Shown here: positions 8,055-16,159 of the stretch, piece by piece
Layout of the letters: the number at the start of each line of letters is the position of its first letter
Numbering within the stretch: position 1 is the stretch's first letter
Origin: Halalkalibacterium ligniniphilum
Lineage (GTDB): Bacteria; Bacillota; Bacilli; Bacillales; Bacillaceae_D
Length of the DNA stretch: 47,578 nucleotides
Assembly: GCF_000334155.1 (NCBI RefSeq)
Contig: NZ_ANNK01000085.1
Coordinates: 1 to 47,578 of the forward strand
Direction of reading: 5' to 3'
Translations under genes and position numbers: made by a program
Notes under the pieces: model-generated
Told to the model about the DNA's origin: nothing
What the model saw: the letters and a program-made list of their open reading frames with translations, nothing else
The model's database searches: none

Positions 8055-9104
8055 CTATCGTACGTAAATGGCTTTCTCTCGTTTTTCAACAACTTGTCCG
8101 ATTGCTCGGGCAAAGCCGCCTATTTTTTCCATCGCTTGTACGTAAGCTTCTGCATCCTTTGCTGGTAGACTTATAAGAAGACCACCAGATGTGATGGCAT
8201 CACAAAGAATGCTCTGCTCAACCTCAGTAACGCTATCAGCATACTCTACAAGGTCCGTCAACCAGCGTTCATTGGACTTCGATCCACCTGGGATGATGCC
8301 TTTTTCAGCAAGCTTTTTTGTTCCGTCAAGCATTGGTACCTTTAGAACATCCAGTTCAAAGCTGACATCGCTTCCTTTTGCCATTTCAAAGCTATGACCG
8401 AGTAAGCCAAAGCCAGTAATATCTGTAACAGCATGTGGCTTAAAGTCAGCAAGAACCTCGGCTGCTGTTTTGTTTAAAAGCGCCATCGTTTCTGTGACAG
8501 CTTTTTCTTGCTCAGGTGTTACCGCTTCTCGTTTAATGCCAGTCGTTAAAATTCCAGCACCAATCGGCTTCGTCAGTACCAGCACATCTCCAGGAATAGC
8601 CCCAACATTTTTATAAATATTGTCAGGATGCGCAAGTCCTGTAACAGCTAAACCAAACTTCGGTTCTTGATCATCGATGGAATGACCACCAACAATAATG
8701 GCACCCGCTTCTTTTACCTTATCTGCTGCCCCGCGCAAAATGTCAGCAAGCATCTCAGGAGGGAGCTTTTTAATTGGGAAGCCGACGATGTTTAAAACCG
8801 TAGTGGGCTTTCCGCCCATCGCATATACGTCACTTAACGCGTTTGCTGCGGCGATTTGACCGAACATATAAGGATCATCAACGACAGGAGTAAAATAGTC
8901 AACGGTTTGAATCAGGGCAAGGTCGTCAGTTAATCGATAGGCACCTGCATCATCGGACGTTTCAAGACCGACAAGTAAATTCGGATCATGGGTTTGCTTT
9001 GGTAAATGACGCAAAACTTGCGTCAGGTCCTCTGGACCAATTTTGCAGCCTCAACCAGCTTTAGTGGAAAAGGATGTCAAACGAATCTTTTCACGTTTGT
9101 CCAC
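8055..9104 (-). CDS. selD: Selenophosphate synthetase SelD, a selenoprotein (Sec18)
   Basis: A 349-residue enzyme that makes selenophosphate from selenide and ATP, the selenium donor for SelA. The frame runs from GTG at 9104, with AGGAGG eight bases upstream, through an in-frame TGA at 9053-9051. The active-site segment reads KAG-Sec-GCK, exactly where other SelD proteins have the catalytic Cys or Sec followed by Gly-Cys-Lys. The rest is standard: GLETSDDAGAYRL, DVYAMGGKP, IIVGGHSIDDQEPKFGLAVT and DITGFGLLGH. Without readthrough the gene appears to begin only at residue 31 and loses its active site, so the TGA must be decoded as Sec. A hairpin lies directly behind it. Production of SelD should therefore depend on selenium supply and on SelB. 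Confidence 0.96.
9026..9053 (-). promoter_or_regulatory. Putative bacterial SECIS of selD
   Basis: After the TGA (9053-9051) the minus strand has GGTCC-AGA-GGACC (9038-9026), 12 bases downstream, a five-pair stem with G as second loop base, as expected for SelB recognition. Immediately behind follows a second perfect hairpin, TGACGCAA-GTT-TTGCGTCA (9025-9007). Which one SelB uses cannot be decided by eye. Confidence 0.7.
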
Positions 9105-9129
9105 AACGGACACCTCCTACGATTTGAAA

Positions 9130-9367
9130 GAGGCTGGGACAAAAGAGTCTTTATTGGAGAAATCCGAACGTCATGATCGTTGCTGCATAGCCTTCGCTTC
9201 GGACATATCCTTCGCTTTCCGCGGCGGCTGGTGAGCCCCCTCGTGCTTTTCGCACTGTGGGGTCTCACCCTTGCCTTTAATCCCGCAGGAGTCTACGTCT
9301 ATTTCCTCCGCTAAGGTTGTGCATCGTTCGCATTTTCAATCATACACGTTCGTTATGTCCCAGCCTC
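9130..9367. repeat. Intergenic repeat family A, complete copy
   Basis: A 238-base element bounded by perfect 12-base inverted ends, GAGGCTGGGACA and TGTCCCAGCCTC. The centre is GC-rich (CTTTCCGCGGCGGCTGGTGA ... GTGGGGTCTCACC ... CCCGCAGGAGTCTACG). It fills the gap between divergent selD and the SelW-like gene almost exactly. No protein frame is supported. It is the only full copy here; relatives lie at 1-154 and 46927-47070. Confidence 0.88.
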
Positions 9368-9384
9368 TTGATGAAAGAGATTTT

Positions 9385-9413
9385 TTGCATGTTCTCAAAT
9401 CTTATCCTACAAT
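9385..9413 (+). promoter_or_regulatory. SigA-type promoter of the SelW-like gene
   Basis: TTGCAT (9385-9390), a 17-base spacer and TACAAT (9408-9413), ending 35 bases before the start codon. It begins just outside the repeat element. Confidence 0.65.
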
Positions 9414-9448
9414 AGAGATGAAAAAACTGTAAAGGAGTTTGATTCGAA

Positions 9449-9691
9449 ATGGGTTACAAAGTATCAGTTGAATTTTGTATGCAGTGAAACTTCGCCCCAA
9501 AAGCCGTGAGTTTCACGGATGATTTGTTGGATCATTTTCGCGGAAATGTTACTGAGGTGCAGCTTATTACAAGTAAAGGTGGCGCGTTTGAGGTTACTGT
9601 GAACGGAGAGAAAATTTATTCTAAGCTGGAAACAGGCGAATTTCCTGATCATAAAACACTGATCGAGCAAATTGAAAAGATGGACTCTTAA
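9449..9691 (+). CDS. SelW-like (Rdx family) selenoprotein, CxxU
   Basis: An 80-residue thioredoxin-like protein of the SelW/SelT/SelH (Rdx) family. From ATG 9449, with AAAGGAG ahead, the frame reads VEFCMQ-Sec-NFAPKAVSF and continues through TGA at 9485-9487. Cys10 and Sec13 form the CxxU redox motif near the N-terminus, exactly where family members have CxxC or CxxU. A conventional start would have to be the internal GTG at 9506, after the motif and without a ribosome binding site. The protein is probably a cytosolic thiol/selenol oxidoreductase; partners are unknown. It lies between selD and selA, and its hairpin after TGA is an excellent SECIS candidate. Confidence 0.93.
9485..9518 (+). 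promoter_or_regulatory. Putative bacterial SECIS of the SelW-like gene
   Basis: TGA (9485-9487) is followed 16 bases later by CCGTGA-GTT-TCACGG (9504-9518), a perfect six-pair stem with G as first loop base. It lies within the coding sequence, as is usual for bacterial SECIS. Confidence 0.8.
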
Positions 9692-9693
9692 TC

Positions 9694-9722
9694 GAAAAAG
9701 CATCCTTTCTTGGTGCTTTTTC
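9694..9722 (+). terminator. Terminator after the SelW-like gene
   Basis: GAAAAAGCA (9694-9702) pairs with TGCTTTTTC (9714-9722); the second arm supplies the T run. It separates this gene from selA. Confidence 0.7.
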
Positions 9723-9754
9723 TCTGATGAAGCATGAAGGGAATGTTGTTAATC

Positions 9755-11164
9755 ATGAAAGAAATGTTGCGTCAGCTACCACCAATCCACGAACTTCAAA
9801 AGGATGAACGGTTTACAACATTGCTAGAGAATCAACAAGTAGAGAAAGATAAGCTGACTGAATGGGTGCAAGAGGCTGTTTCAGAGCTTCGTCATAAAGT
9901 ATTAAATGATGAGTGGACAGGGGAGCCAGCTCATATTTCCGACTTTATTTTTAAAGGCGTAACCAAACGTTTTCACAAGCATACAAGCTTTATGTTACGA
10001 CGTGTTATCAACGGTACAGGAACGATCTTACATACAAATTTAGGACGAGCTAGGCTGAGTGAAGAGGCGCTCAATCAAGTGATGATGACAGCAGCAAACT
10101 ATTCAAACCTTGAATACTCGATTCAGGAAGGGAAGCGGGGCTCCCGTCATGATCTCATTGAGGAGTTGGTTAAGGAAGTAACAGGTGCTGAAGCAGCAAT
10201 GGTGGTCAACAATAATGCTGCAGCGGTTTATTTTGTCTTGAGCGCTTTTGCCAAAGGAAAAGAAGTAATCGTCTCAAGAGGACAGCTCGTTGAGATTGGT
10301 GGCTCCTTTCGGGTATCTTCCATTATGGAAGAAAGCGGAGCAAAGCTTGTGGAAGTAGGGACCACGAATAAAACCCATCTGTTTGATTATGCAAATGCGA
10401 TCACCGAGAATACAGCGATGATGATGAAAGTACATACGAGTAATTTTCGTACAATTGGTTTTACAAGCACGGTTTCAACACCGGATATGGTAACGTTAGC
10501 GAAGGAGAATGGTATTCTTTCTTATGAAGACCTTGGGAGTGGGGCACTCTATGATTTACATAAGCATGGCATCGGCAATGAACCAACAGTCAAGGAAACG
10601 TTAGAAAGTGGCATCGATCTTGTGACGTTCAGTGGTGATAAGCTTTTAGGAGGACCTCAAGCAGGGATAATAGCGGGAAAAAAAATATACATTGACCGAT
10701 TGAAAAAACATCAGCTTGCAAGGGTATTACGTGTAGATAAAATGACGCTAGCCGCCTTAGAAGCGACACTGAAAGCCTATTCCAATCAGGAACAGGCTGC
10801 AAAACAATTGCCGACACTACGAGCAATTCTCGCCTCCTCTGCGGAGATTAAGGAGCGAGCTCTACAGTTTGCCAAAAGACTGCCCGATGACTGGATCGTG
10901 TCAATTGTTCCAGATACATCGAAAGTCGGCGGTGGTACGATGCCTGAAGTTGAAATTGATACCTTTCTTTTAATGCTTGAGCATCGAGAGTTAAAAGCTC
11001 AATCGCTGGCAGAGAAGCTAAGGTTAGGCGATATCGCTGTCGTAACGAGGCTCAAAGAGGATAAGGTTGCTCTTGATTTTCGGACGATTGATGCTTCTGA
11101 AGAGGATGACTTATATGATTGTATCCAAAAAATTGAACTAAAAGAGTTGGGAGAGATCGAATGA
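9755..11164 (+). CDS. selA: L-seryl-tRNA(Sec) selenium transferase SelA
   Basis: A PLP enzyme that converts Ser-tRNA-Sec to Sec-tRNA-Sec with selenophosphate, working as a large ring-shaped oligomer in the cytosol. With the ATG at 9755 (MKEMLRQLPPIHELQ) it has 469 residues, close to the E. coli enzyme, and the PLP lysine in FSGDKLLGGPQ is residue 296. Other family blocks are INGTGTILHTNLGRA, GKRGSRH and LSYEDLGSGALYDL. In-frame ATGs at 9734 and 9743 are possible earlier starts but have no better binding site. Its TGA overlaps the next gene's ATG in ATGA, so the thioesterase is coupled to it. Confidence 0.96.
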   Translation: MKEMLRQLPPIHELQKDERFTTLLENQQVEKDKLTEWVQEAVSELRHKVLNDEWTGEPAHISDFIFKGVTKRFHKHTSFMLRRVINGTGTILHTNLGRARLSEEALNQVMMTAANYSNLEYSIQEGKRGSRHDLIEELVKEVTGAEAAMVVNNNAAAVYFVLSAFAKGKEVIVSRGQLVEIGGSFRVSSIMEESGAKLVEVGTTNKTHLFDYANAITENTAMMMKVHTSNFRTIGFTSTVSTPDMVTLAKENGILSYEDLGSGALYDLHKHGIGNEPTVKETLESGIDLVTFSGDKLLGGPQAGIIAGKKIYIDRLKKHQLARVLRVDKMTLAALEATLKAYSNQEQAAKQLPTLRAILASSAEIKERALQFAKRLPDDWIVSIVPDTSKVGGGTMPEVEIDTFLLMLEHRELKAQSLAEKLRLGDIAVVTRLKEDKVALDFRTIDASEEDDLYDCIQKIELKELGEIE

Positions 11165-11646
11165 AAGCGAAAAAAGCGAGCGAGTCGAAAACGGTTTTAA
11201 CTGACATTGTTCTTCCACCAGATACGAATTATCATGGTACGATATTTGGTGGCAATGTGATGGCCTATATTGACAAAGTGGCAAGCATTGCAGCGATGCG
11301 ACACTGTCGTTGTCAAGTCGTGACCGCATCAAGTGATAGCCTTGATTTTATTTCTCCTATTCGTACTGGGGAAGCGATTTGCTTAGAAGGCTACGTAACC
11401 TATACAAGAAAAACATCAATGGAAGTGTTCGTGAAAGTGGAGGCTGAAAATTTACTTACTGGGGAACGGCGGGTGACGGCCTCTGCCTACCTTACATTTG
11501 TTGCCCTTGATCAAGAAGGAAATCCAACCGAAATTCCAATGGTTATTTTAGAATCAGCAGAAGAGAAATGGCATAACCAAGGTGCTGAAGAACGGTATCA
11601 AATTCGTCAAAAGCGCCGTCAACTGAGAAGAGAAAATCAATTTTAA
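11161..11646 (+). CDS. Acyl-CoA thioesterase, hotdog fold (YkhA-like)
   Basis: A 161-residue hotdog-fold thioesterase of the cytosolic acyl-CoA hydrolase type. Family-typical blocks are LPPDTNYHGTIFGGNVMAYI near residues 19-38, with the catalytic-region Asn, Gly and Asp, then DSLDFISPIRTGE and VEAENLLTGERRVTASAYLTF. The tail is basic. It should cleave medium- or long-chain acyl-CoA. Its ATG overlaps the stop of selA by four bases, implying co-translation, although no known biochemical link to selenium exists. It may simply be a gene captured behind selA. Confidence 0.88.
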   Translation: MKAKKASESKTVLTDIVLPPDTNYHGTIFGGNVMAYIDKVASIAAMRHCRCQVVTASSDSLDFISPIRTGEAICLEGYVTYTRKTSMEVFVKVEAENLLTGERRVTASAYLTFVALDQEGNPTEIPMVILESAEEKWHNQGAEERYQIRQKRRQLRRENQF

Positions 11647-11671
11647 AAAGTCGTGGCAGCCCACGACTTTT
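11646..11671 (+). terminator. Terminator of the selA-thioesterase unit
   Basis: AAAAGTCGTGG (11646-11656) pairs perfectly with CCACGACTTTT (11661-11671). It overlaps the thioesterase stop codon. Confidence 0.75.
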
Positions 11672-11747
11672 AAATATGAGAGTTTCGATGATGTATAGAT
11701 AGCTCCAATGTTTGTGCGCGGCTGACCAAGGCGCTTGTTCTTTTTCT

Positions 11748-11880
11748 GTGGAGAAGGGGACGGAGCTTCCGTTCAAGTTGATGAAACAATGAAGCCCTTC
11801 CGCTCACCGCTACTTGACGGACTCGCTTCCATCGAAGTAGGAAGAGCGAGCCGGTCATGGAAGCTTCTGGTGAGTAAGCG
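11748..11880. repeat. Intergenic repeat family B, copy 1
   Basis: Shares GTGGA-AAGGGGACGGAGCTTC, CAAGTTGATGAA, CTTGA-GGACT and TTTCCATC/CTTCCATC blocks, and GAGCGAG, with 40983-41140 in the same order. No reading frame is supported. The right end is approximate. Confidence 0.7.
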
Positions 11881-11894
11881 TTTCAAACGTTTGA

Positions 11895-12032
11895 TTATCC
11901 TTCTCCGTTTGTGTTGCTAACATGGTTTGCCTTTTTTACTTTCTTTGAACCGTCAAGAGGTTCAGGCTGTCCAGGATTGTGCCCTTTAGGTGCGTTTTTG
12001 CGCTGATCTTTGAACGTGTTTCGTTCGGTCAT
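11895..12032 (-). CDS. sspP: Small acid-soluble spore protein P
   Basis: A 45-residue protein read from ATG at 12032, with GAGGAGTGATG upstream. The core [20 protein letters not shown] is nearly identical in pattern to B. subtilis SspP (formerly CotL), followed by a basic segment. Minor SASPs are made in the forespore and found in the spore core. It lies near sspO and upstream of acnA, as in B. subtilis where sspO and sspP precede citB. It is short enough to be missed by length-limited ORF calling. Confidence 0.92.
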   Translation of the reverse strand: MTERNTFKDQRKNAPKGHNPGQPEPLDGSKKVKKANHVSNTNGEG

Positions 12033-12139
12033 TCTTCATCACTCCTCTGGTTAGTTTGACCCGATCCTAATCACCTATACGTATAATTTCTCAGATAATA
12101 ACAAATCGTAAAAGTGAGAAGACAAGAGGAGGAATGATT

Positions 12140-12391
12140 GTGCCCTATCATAAAAATAAGCAGCAAGCCTTTCAAGCTGTGCAACAGGCGTTAGCCCAAG
12201 CAGTTCAAGCAACAGGAAATATTCAAAGCCATACGGCAGATGAAGGGGTTCATAGAAAGCGTGCCAAGCAAGAAATTGAGGAAGCTGAGCGACAAATCGA
12301 GAAAGCGTTAACCGTTGCCAGTGAGCATCAGCACGAACAACTAACGTTATATCAACAACAGCTTGAAGAACTTAAACAACGCATAGAGTAG
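12140..12391 (+). CDS. Small helical protein of unknown function
   Basis: An 83-residue, Gln-, Ala- and Glu-rich protein predicted to be mostly helical or coiled coil (residues 5-83). It has no cysteine, signal peptide or membrane segment. I chose GTG at 12140, seven bases after AGGAGGA; an ATG at 12134 in the same frame touches the binding site and is less likely. A terminator follows. Its location between sspP and sspO suggests a spore context, but no family is recognised. Confidence 0.7.
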   Translation: MPYHKNKQQAFQAVQQALAQAVQATGNIQSHTADEGVHRKRAKQEIEEAERQIEKALTVASEHQHEQLTLYQQQLEELKQRIE

Positions 12392-12401
12392 GTAAATCAG
12401 G

Positions 12402-12442
12402 ATCGAGGCGACATTCTAAAATGAATGAGCCTCGATGCTTTT
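12402..12442. terminator. Bidirectional terminator between the helical gene and sspO
   Basis: ATCGAGGC (12402-12409) pairs with GCCTCGAT (12429-12436), then TTTTATTTATT on the plus strand. The convergent sspO gene ends at 12445. Confidence 0.75.
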
Positions 12443-12444
12443 AT

Positions 12445-12606
12445 TTATTGACGTTTTTTTGTTTTTTTATTGTTCTGACGCTGTTCCTCGCTTAACGGTT
12501 CGTTCGCGATTTCCTGGTTGAATGGGGACGTATACCCAGAATCCTTTCCTTGGTTGCTTGCTGCATTCATGCCAGGAATCATATGATTTGACTTCTTTTT
12601 TGTCAT
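12445..12606 (-). CDS. sspO: Small acid-soluble spore protein O
   Basis: A 53-residue protein from ATG at 12606 that matches B. subtilis SspO (formerly CotK) at both ends: [20 protein letters not shown] and [15 protein letters not shown]. It is a minor SASP, expected in the spore core and expressed in the forespore. It is divergent from acnA. A longer open frame on the same strand (to 12652) is out of frame with it and has no family features. Confidence 0.92.
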   Translation of the reverse strand: MTKKKSNHMIPGMNAASNQGKDSGYTSPFNQEIANEPLSEEQRQNNKKTKKRQ

Positions 12607-12758
12607 GTTCATCACCTTCAAGCTTTAGTTTACGCGCCGATGAGTAGATCATACGAACCCTGTTTCTAGATTGGATTTCTGTCTAAAAATTTTAAAAATC
12701 CATTTATTCTTTTTTAAAGTTTTGCTATTCTAGAGAAGGAAATGAGGATAAGTAAGAT

Positions 12759-12836
12759 ATAAAGCGCTTTCTTTTTGCATACTTTCCTTAATTCTAATGT
12801 CGGGATTTAGACAATTTTGACAGTTTGAGGTATGAT
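12759..12836 (+). promoter_or_regulatory. acnA promoter with upstream cre-like palindrome
   Basis: The -35 TAGACA (12808-12813), a 17-base spacer and the -10 TATGAT (12831-12836) form a good SigA promoter 24 bases before the acnA start. The palindrome AAAGCGCTTT (12761-12770) resembles the core of a CcpA cre site, fitting catabolite control of aconitase. The cre call is weaker than the promoter. Confidence 0.55.
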
Positions 12837-12860
12837 AGATTTGAGAAGGAGGGAATACAT

Positions 12861-15584
12861 ATGACAAAGAAAAATGATGTGTTTAACGCCCGTTCAGCAT
12901 TTAATGTTGACGGAAAGACGTATCACTACTATGCACTTCAAGCACTTGAAGATGCAGGTGTAGGAAACGTCTCGAATCTTCCATATTCAGTAAAGGTTCT
13001 TTTGGAATCTGTTCTTCGTCAGTATGACGGCTATGTCATTAAGAAAGAGCATGTAGAAAATTTAGCAAAATGGGGAACGAGTGAGCTTCAGGATATTGAT
13101 GTGCCCTTCAAACCTTCCCGTGTTATTCTTCAAGATTTTACAGGGGTTCCTGCAGTTGTTGACTTGGCGTCTTTACGTAAGGCAATGGCTGATATGGGTG
13201 GAACACCTGACCAAATCAATCCTGAAATCCCAGTAGATCTTGTCATCGACCACTCCGTTCAAGTTGACAAATTCGGTACAAACGATGCATTAGAATTTAA
13301 CATGAACCTTGAATTTCAACGGAACGAAGAGCGCTACAAGTTTTTAAACTGGGCGAAAAAAGCCTTTGATAACTATCGTGCCGTTCCTCCAGCAACAGGG
13401 ATTGTTCACCAAGTAAACTTAGAGTATTTAGCAAATGTTGTTCATGCGGTTGAAGAGGATGGCGAAACGATTGCATTCCCTGATACCCTTGTTGGTACAG
13501 ACTCTCATACAACGATGATCAATGGAATCGGCGTGCTTGGATGGGGTGTTGGTGGAATTGAAGCAGAGGCAGGAATGCTAGGACAGCCTTCATATTTTCC
13601 AGTTCCTGAAGTAATCGGTGTGAAATTCACAGGAACATTGCCAAGTGGAACAACAGCGACAGACGTTGCATTAAAAGTAACACAAGTGCTTCGTGAAAAG
13701 AAAGTTGTTGGGAAATTTGTTGAGTTTTTCGGTCCAGGACTAGCCGCTATGCCACTTGCTGACCGTGCTACGATTTCCAACATGGCACCTGAATACGGGG
13801 CAACTTGCGGATTCTTCCCAGTAGATAATGAATCGTTGAACTACTTGCGCTTAACAGGACGTTCTGAAGAGCAAATCAAGCTTGTTGAAAAATATAGCAA
13901 AGCGAACGGTTTGTTCTATGTCCCAGGCGAAACACCAGACCCTGTCTATACAGACGTGGTTGAAATTGATCTGTCTAAAATTGAAGCAAACTTATCTGGT
14001 CCAAAGCGTCCACAAGATCTTGTTCCACTTTCTAAAATGCAAGAGGAATTCCGCAAAGCTGTTGTGGCACCTGCTGGTACACAAGGTCTCGGCTTGAGTG
14101 AGGATGAGTTTAATAAAGAAGTAAGCATTAGCTTCAAGGATGGCCGCAATACAACGATGAAAACGGGTTCAATTGCAATTGCTGCAATTACGAGCTGTAC
14201 AAATACATCGAATCCTTATGTATTAGTTGGGGCAGGGCTTGTTGCTAAGAAAGCCGTTGAACGAGGTCTTGAGGTACCAGAGTATGTAAAAACATCTCTT
14301 GCACCAGGATCAAAAGTTGTTACTGGCTACCTTCGTGATTCTGGTTTGCTGCCATACCTTGATCAACTTGGCTTTAATATTGTCGGGTATGGCTGTACAA
14401 CATGTATTGGTAACTCAGGTCCGCTTGAAGATGAAATTGAAGCGGCCATTGCTGCGAATGACTTAACGGTTACCTCTGTTCTTTCTGGTAATCGAAACTT
14501 TGAAGGTCGTATCCACCCACTAGTAAAAGCAAATTATTTAGCATCACCACCACTAGTCGTTGCTTATGCACTTGCTGGTACGGTAGATATTGACTTGCAA
14601 AAGGATTCTCTTGGAAAAGATAAGGATGGTAACGATGTCTTCTTTAAAGACATTTGGCCATCAGCTGAAGAGATCAGTAAAGTGGTTCAAGAGACCGTTA
14701 CTCCAGAATTGTTCCGCAGAGAGTATGAAGAAGTATTTAACAGCAATGAACGCTGGAACGAAATCGAAACAACGGACGATGCCCTTTACAAATGGGATGA
14801 AGATTCCACATACATTGCGAATCCGCCGTTCTTCGAGAATCTCTCTCCAGATCCAGAGGACATTAAGCCTTTAACAAATCTTCGTGTGATCGGTAAGTTT
14901 GGTGATACGGTTACAACTGACCACATTTCTCCAGCTGGTGCGATTGGAAAAGATACACCTGCAGGAAAGTACTTGATTTCTAAAGGCGTACAACCGAAAG
15001 ACTTTAACTCCTACGGCTCTCGTCGTGGTAACCACGAAGTTATGATGCGTGGAACGTTTGCGAACATTCGTATTCGTAACCAAATCGCACCTGGAACTGA
15101 AGGTGGTTATACGACATACTGGCCAACTGGTGAAGTAATGAGCATCTATGATGCAGCAATGAAGTACAAGGAAGAGGGAACGGGTCTAGTGATTCTTGCT
15201 GGTAAGGATTACGGAATGGGTTCATCGCGAGACTGGGCTGCGAAGGGAACAAACCTTCTTGGTATTAAGACTGTCATTGCAGAAAGCTATGAGCGTATTC
15301 ACCGTAGTAATCTTGTTCTTATGGGTGTCCTTCCACTTCAATTTAAAGAAGGAGACAGTGCTGAATCTCTTGGCTTAACAGGAAACGAATTTTTTGAAGT
15401 ACAAGTAACCAATGATATTAAGCCTCGTGAAACAGCAAAAGTTGTTGCAACGGATGAAGCAGGAAACAAGAAAGAATTTGAGGTTCTTGTTCGCTTTGAT
15501 AGTGAGGTTGAACTTGACTACTATCGTCATGGTGGTATTTTACAAATGGTTCTCCGTAACAAATTTGCACAAATCAAAGGGTAA
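12861..15584 (+). CDS. acnA: Aconitate hydratase
   Basis: A 907-residue aconitase A (citB in B. subtilis) that interconverts citrate and isocitrate in the TCA cycle through a 4Fe-4S cluster; the apo form can bind RNA in B. subtilis. The cluster cysteines are in SCTNTSNP (around residue 445) and [12 protein letters not shown] (around 511-522). Other conserved blocks are [29 protein letters not shown] and [12 protein letters not shown]. The start is the ATG giving [14 protein letters not shown], with GAAGGAGGG ahead; 12 upstream in-frame codons belong to the promoter region. It is a single-gene unit with its own promoter and terminator. Confidence 0.98.
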   Translation: MTKKNDVFNARSAFNVDGKTYHYYALQALEDAGVGNVSNLPYSVKVLLESVLRQYDGYVIKKEHVENLAKWGTSELQDIDVPFKPSRVILQDFTGVPAVVDLASLRKAMADMGGTPDQINPEIPVDLVIDHSVQVDKFGTNDALEFNMNLEFQRNEERYKFLNWAKKAFDNYRAVPPATGIVHQVNLEYLANVVHAVEEDGETIAFPDTLVGTDSHTTMINGIGVLGWGVGGIEAEAGMLGQPSYFPVPEVIGVKFTGTLPSGTTATDVALKVTQVLREKKVVGKFVEFFGPGLAAMPLADRATISNMAPEYGATCGFFPVDNESLNYLRLTGRSEEQIKLVEKYSKANGLFYVPGETPDPVYTDVVEIDLSKIEANLSGPKRPQDLVPLSKMQEEFRKAVVAPAGTQGLGLSEDEFNKEVSISFKDGRNTTMKTGSIAIAAITSCTNTSNPYVLVGAGLVAKKAVERGLEVPEYVKTSLAPGSKVVTGYLRDSGLLPYLDQLGFNIVGYGCTTCIGNSGPLEDEIEAAIAANDLTVTSVLSGNRNFEGRIHPLVKANYLASPPLVVAYALAGTVDIDLQKDSLGKDKDGNDVFFKDIWPSAEEISKVVQETVTPELFRREYEEVFNSNERWNEIETTDDALYKWDEDSTYIANPPFFENLSPDPEDIKPLTNLRVIGKFGDTVTTDHISPAGAIGKDTPAGKYLISKGVQPKDFNSYGSRRGNHEVMMRGTFANIRIRNQIAPGTEGGYTTYWPTGEVMSIYDAAMKYKEEGTGLVILAGKDYGMGSSRDWAAKGTNLLGIKTVIAESYERIHRSNLVLMGVLPLQFKEGDSAESLGLTGNEFFEVQVTNDIKPRETAKVVATDEAGNKKEFEVLVRFDSEVELDYYRHGGILQMVLRNKFAQIKG

Positions 15585-15593
15585 GCAACGCAC

Positions 15594-15625
15594 AATAATC
15601 CAGCCTTTTCGGCTGGATTATTTTT
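15594..15625 (+). terminator. Terminator of acnA
   Basis: AATAATCCAGCC (15594-15605) pairs perfectly with GGCTGGATTATT (15611-15622), then T residues. Confidence 0.88.
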
Positions 15626-15721
15626 ATGGACAAAATAATAATTTCACGTACTGTATTTTATTCATATTTATAATAAACATGTGCAAACTAAGTCGAATAA
15701 AAAAATAAAGGGGTGATTCTC

Positions 15722-15862
15722 ATCGGTCGTCAAAAAAAAGGAAATGCCAATGCCCAACGGAACAATAATGCAAAGCAACAAGGGAAGAACAATCATGCTG
15801 ACACAGAATTTGCTTCATATGCTGAAATGGAAGCAGATAAGATGAATAAAAACAAGCCATAG
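15722..15862 (+). CDS. Gamma-type small acid-soluble spore protein, unusual start
   Basis: A short protein, about 46 residues, rich in Gln, Asn and Lys with the segment ADTEFASYAEMEADKM; TEFAS is the cleavage-site motif of gamma-type SASPs (SspE) recognised by the germination protease. The frame has no ATG near its N-terminus. AAAGGGGTGAT lies eight bases before an ATC codon (15722) giving GRQKKGNANAQR; ATT at 15716 and GTG at 15713 are alternatives but overlap the binding site. It would store amino acids in the spore core. DUF1657 follows nine bases later, so they may share a transcript. The family call is good; the start is uncertain. Confidence 0.75.
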   Translation: MGRQKKGNANAQRNNNAKQQGKNNHADTEFASYAEMEADKMNKNKP

Positions 15863-15871
15863 GAGGAAATG

Positions 15872-16081
15872 ATGACAGTACAGACACAGCTTCAGCAAGC
15901 GATCTCATCGGCACAAAGTGTGCAAGCAAGCTTAACTCAATTTTCATTAGAAACGGAAAACCAACAAGCTAAAGCGATGTTTGAGCAATTAGCAGAACAA
16001 CAAAAAAACATTGTTACATTACTAGAAGGTCGTTATCAGCAAGTGCTACAGGAAGAGCCTCAGTTTAATCAAAGTCAGTAG
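15872..16081 (+). CDS. DUF1657 protein
   Basis: A 69-residue helical, Gln-rich protein (begins MTVQTQLQQAISSAQS) matching the DUF1657 pattern. AGGAGG lies five bases before the second of two adjacent ATGs, which I take as the start. In Bacillus, DUF1657 genes are commonly found beside DUF421 and spoVA-type genes expressed in the forespore and linked to spore membranes. Here it is followed by a DUF421 gene. No spoVA gene is visible in this window. Confidence 0.8.
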   Translation: MTVQTQLQQAISSAQSVQASLTQFSLETENQQAKAMFEQLAEQQKNIVTLLEGRYQQVLQEEPQFNQSQ

Positions 16082-16104
16082 TTGCGCCTAACAAGGACAA
16101 ACAA

Positions 16105-16137
16105 ATAGAAGGTGACGCTCATAGCGCACCTTCTATT
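16105..16137 (+). other. Inverted repeat between the DUF1657 and DUF421 genes
   Basis: AATAGAAGGTG (16105-16115) pairs with CACCTTCTATT (16127-16137), with an inner GC-rich loop. It has no T run, so it may be a transcript-processing or partial termination signal tuning expression of the two genes. Confidence 0.5.
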
Positions 16138-16159
16138 AGGCTTTTGGAGGTGATGTAAC

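Noticed and set aside
9506-9691. GTG at 9506 as the start of a 61-residue non-selenoprotein
   Set aside because: It lacks a ribosome binding site and lies inside the SECIS-like stem; the upstream frame contains the SelW-type motif, binding site and promoter.
12467-12652. Minus-strand open frame of 61 codons over sspO
   Set aside because: It overlaps the well-supported sspO in another frame and lacks any recognisable motif; sspO explains the coding signal.
13505-13783. Long antisense frames within acnA and other large genes
   Set aside because: They are byproducts of codon usage in the sense gene, with no binding sites or family motifs.
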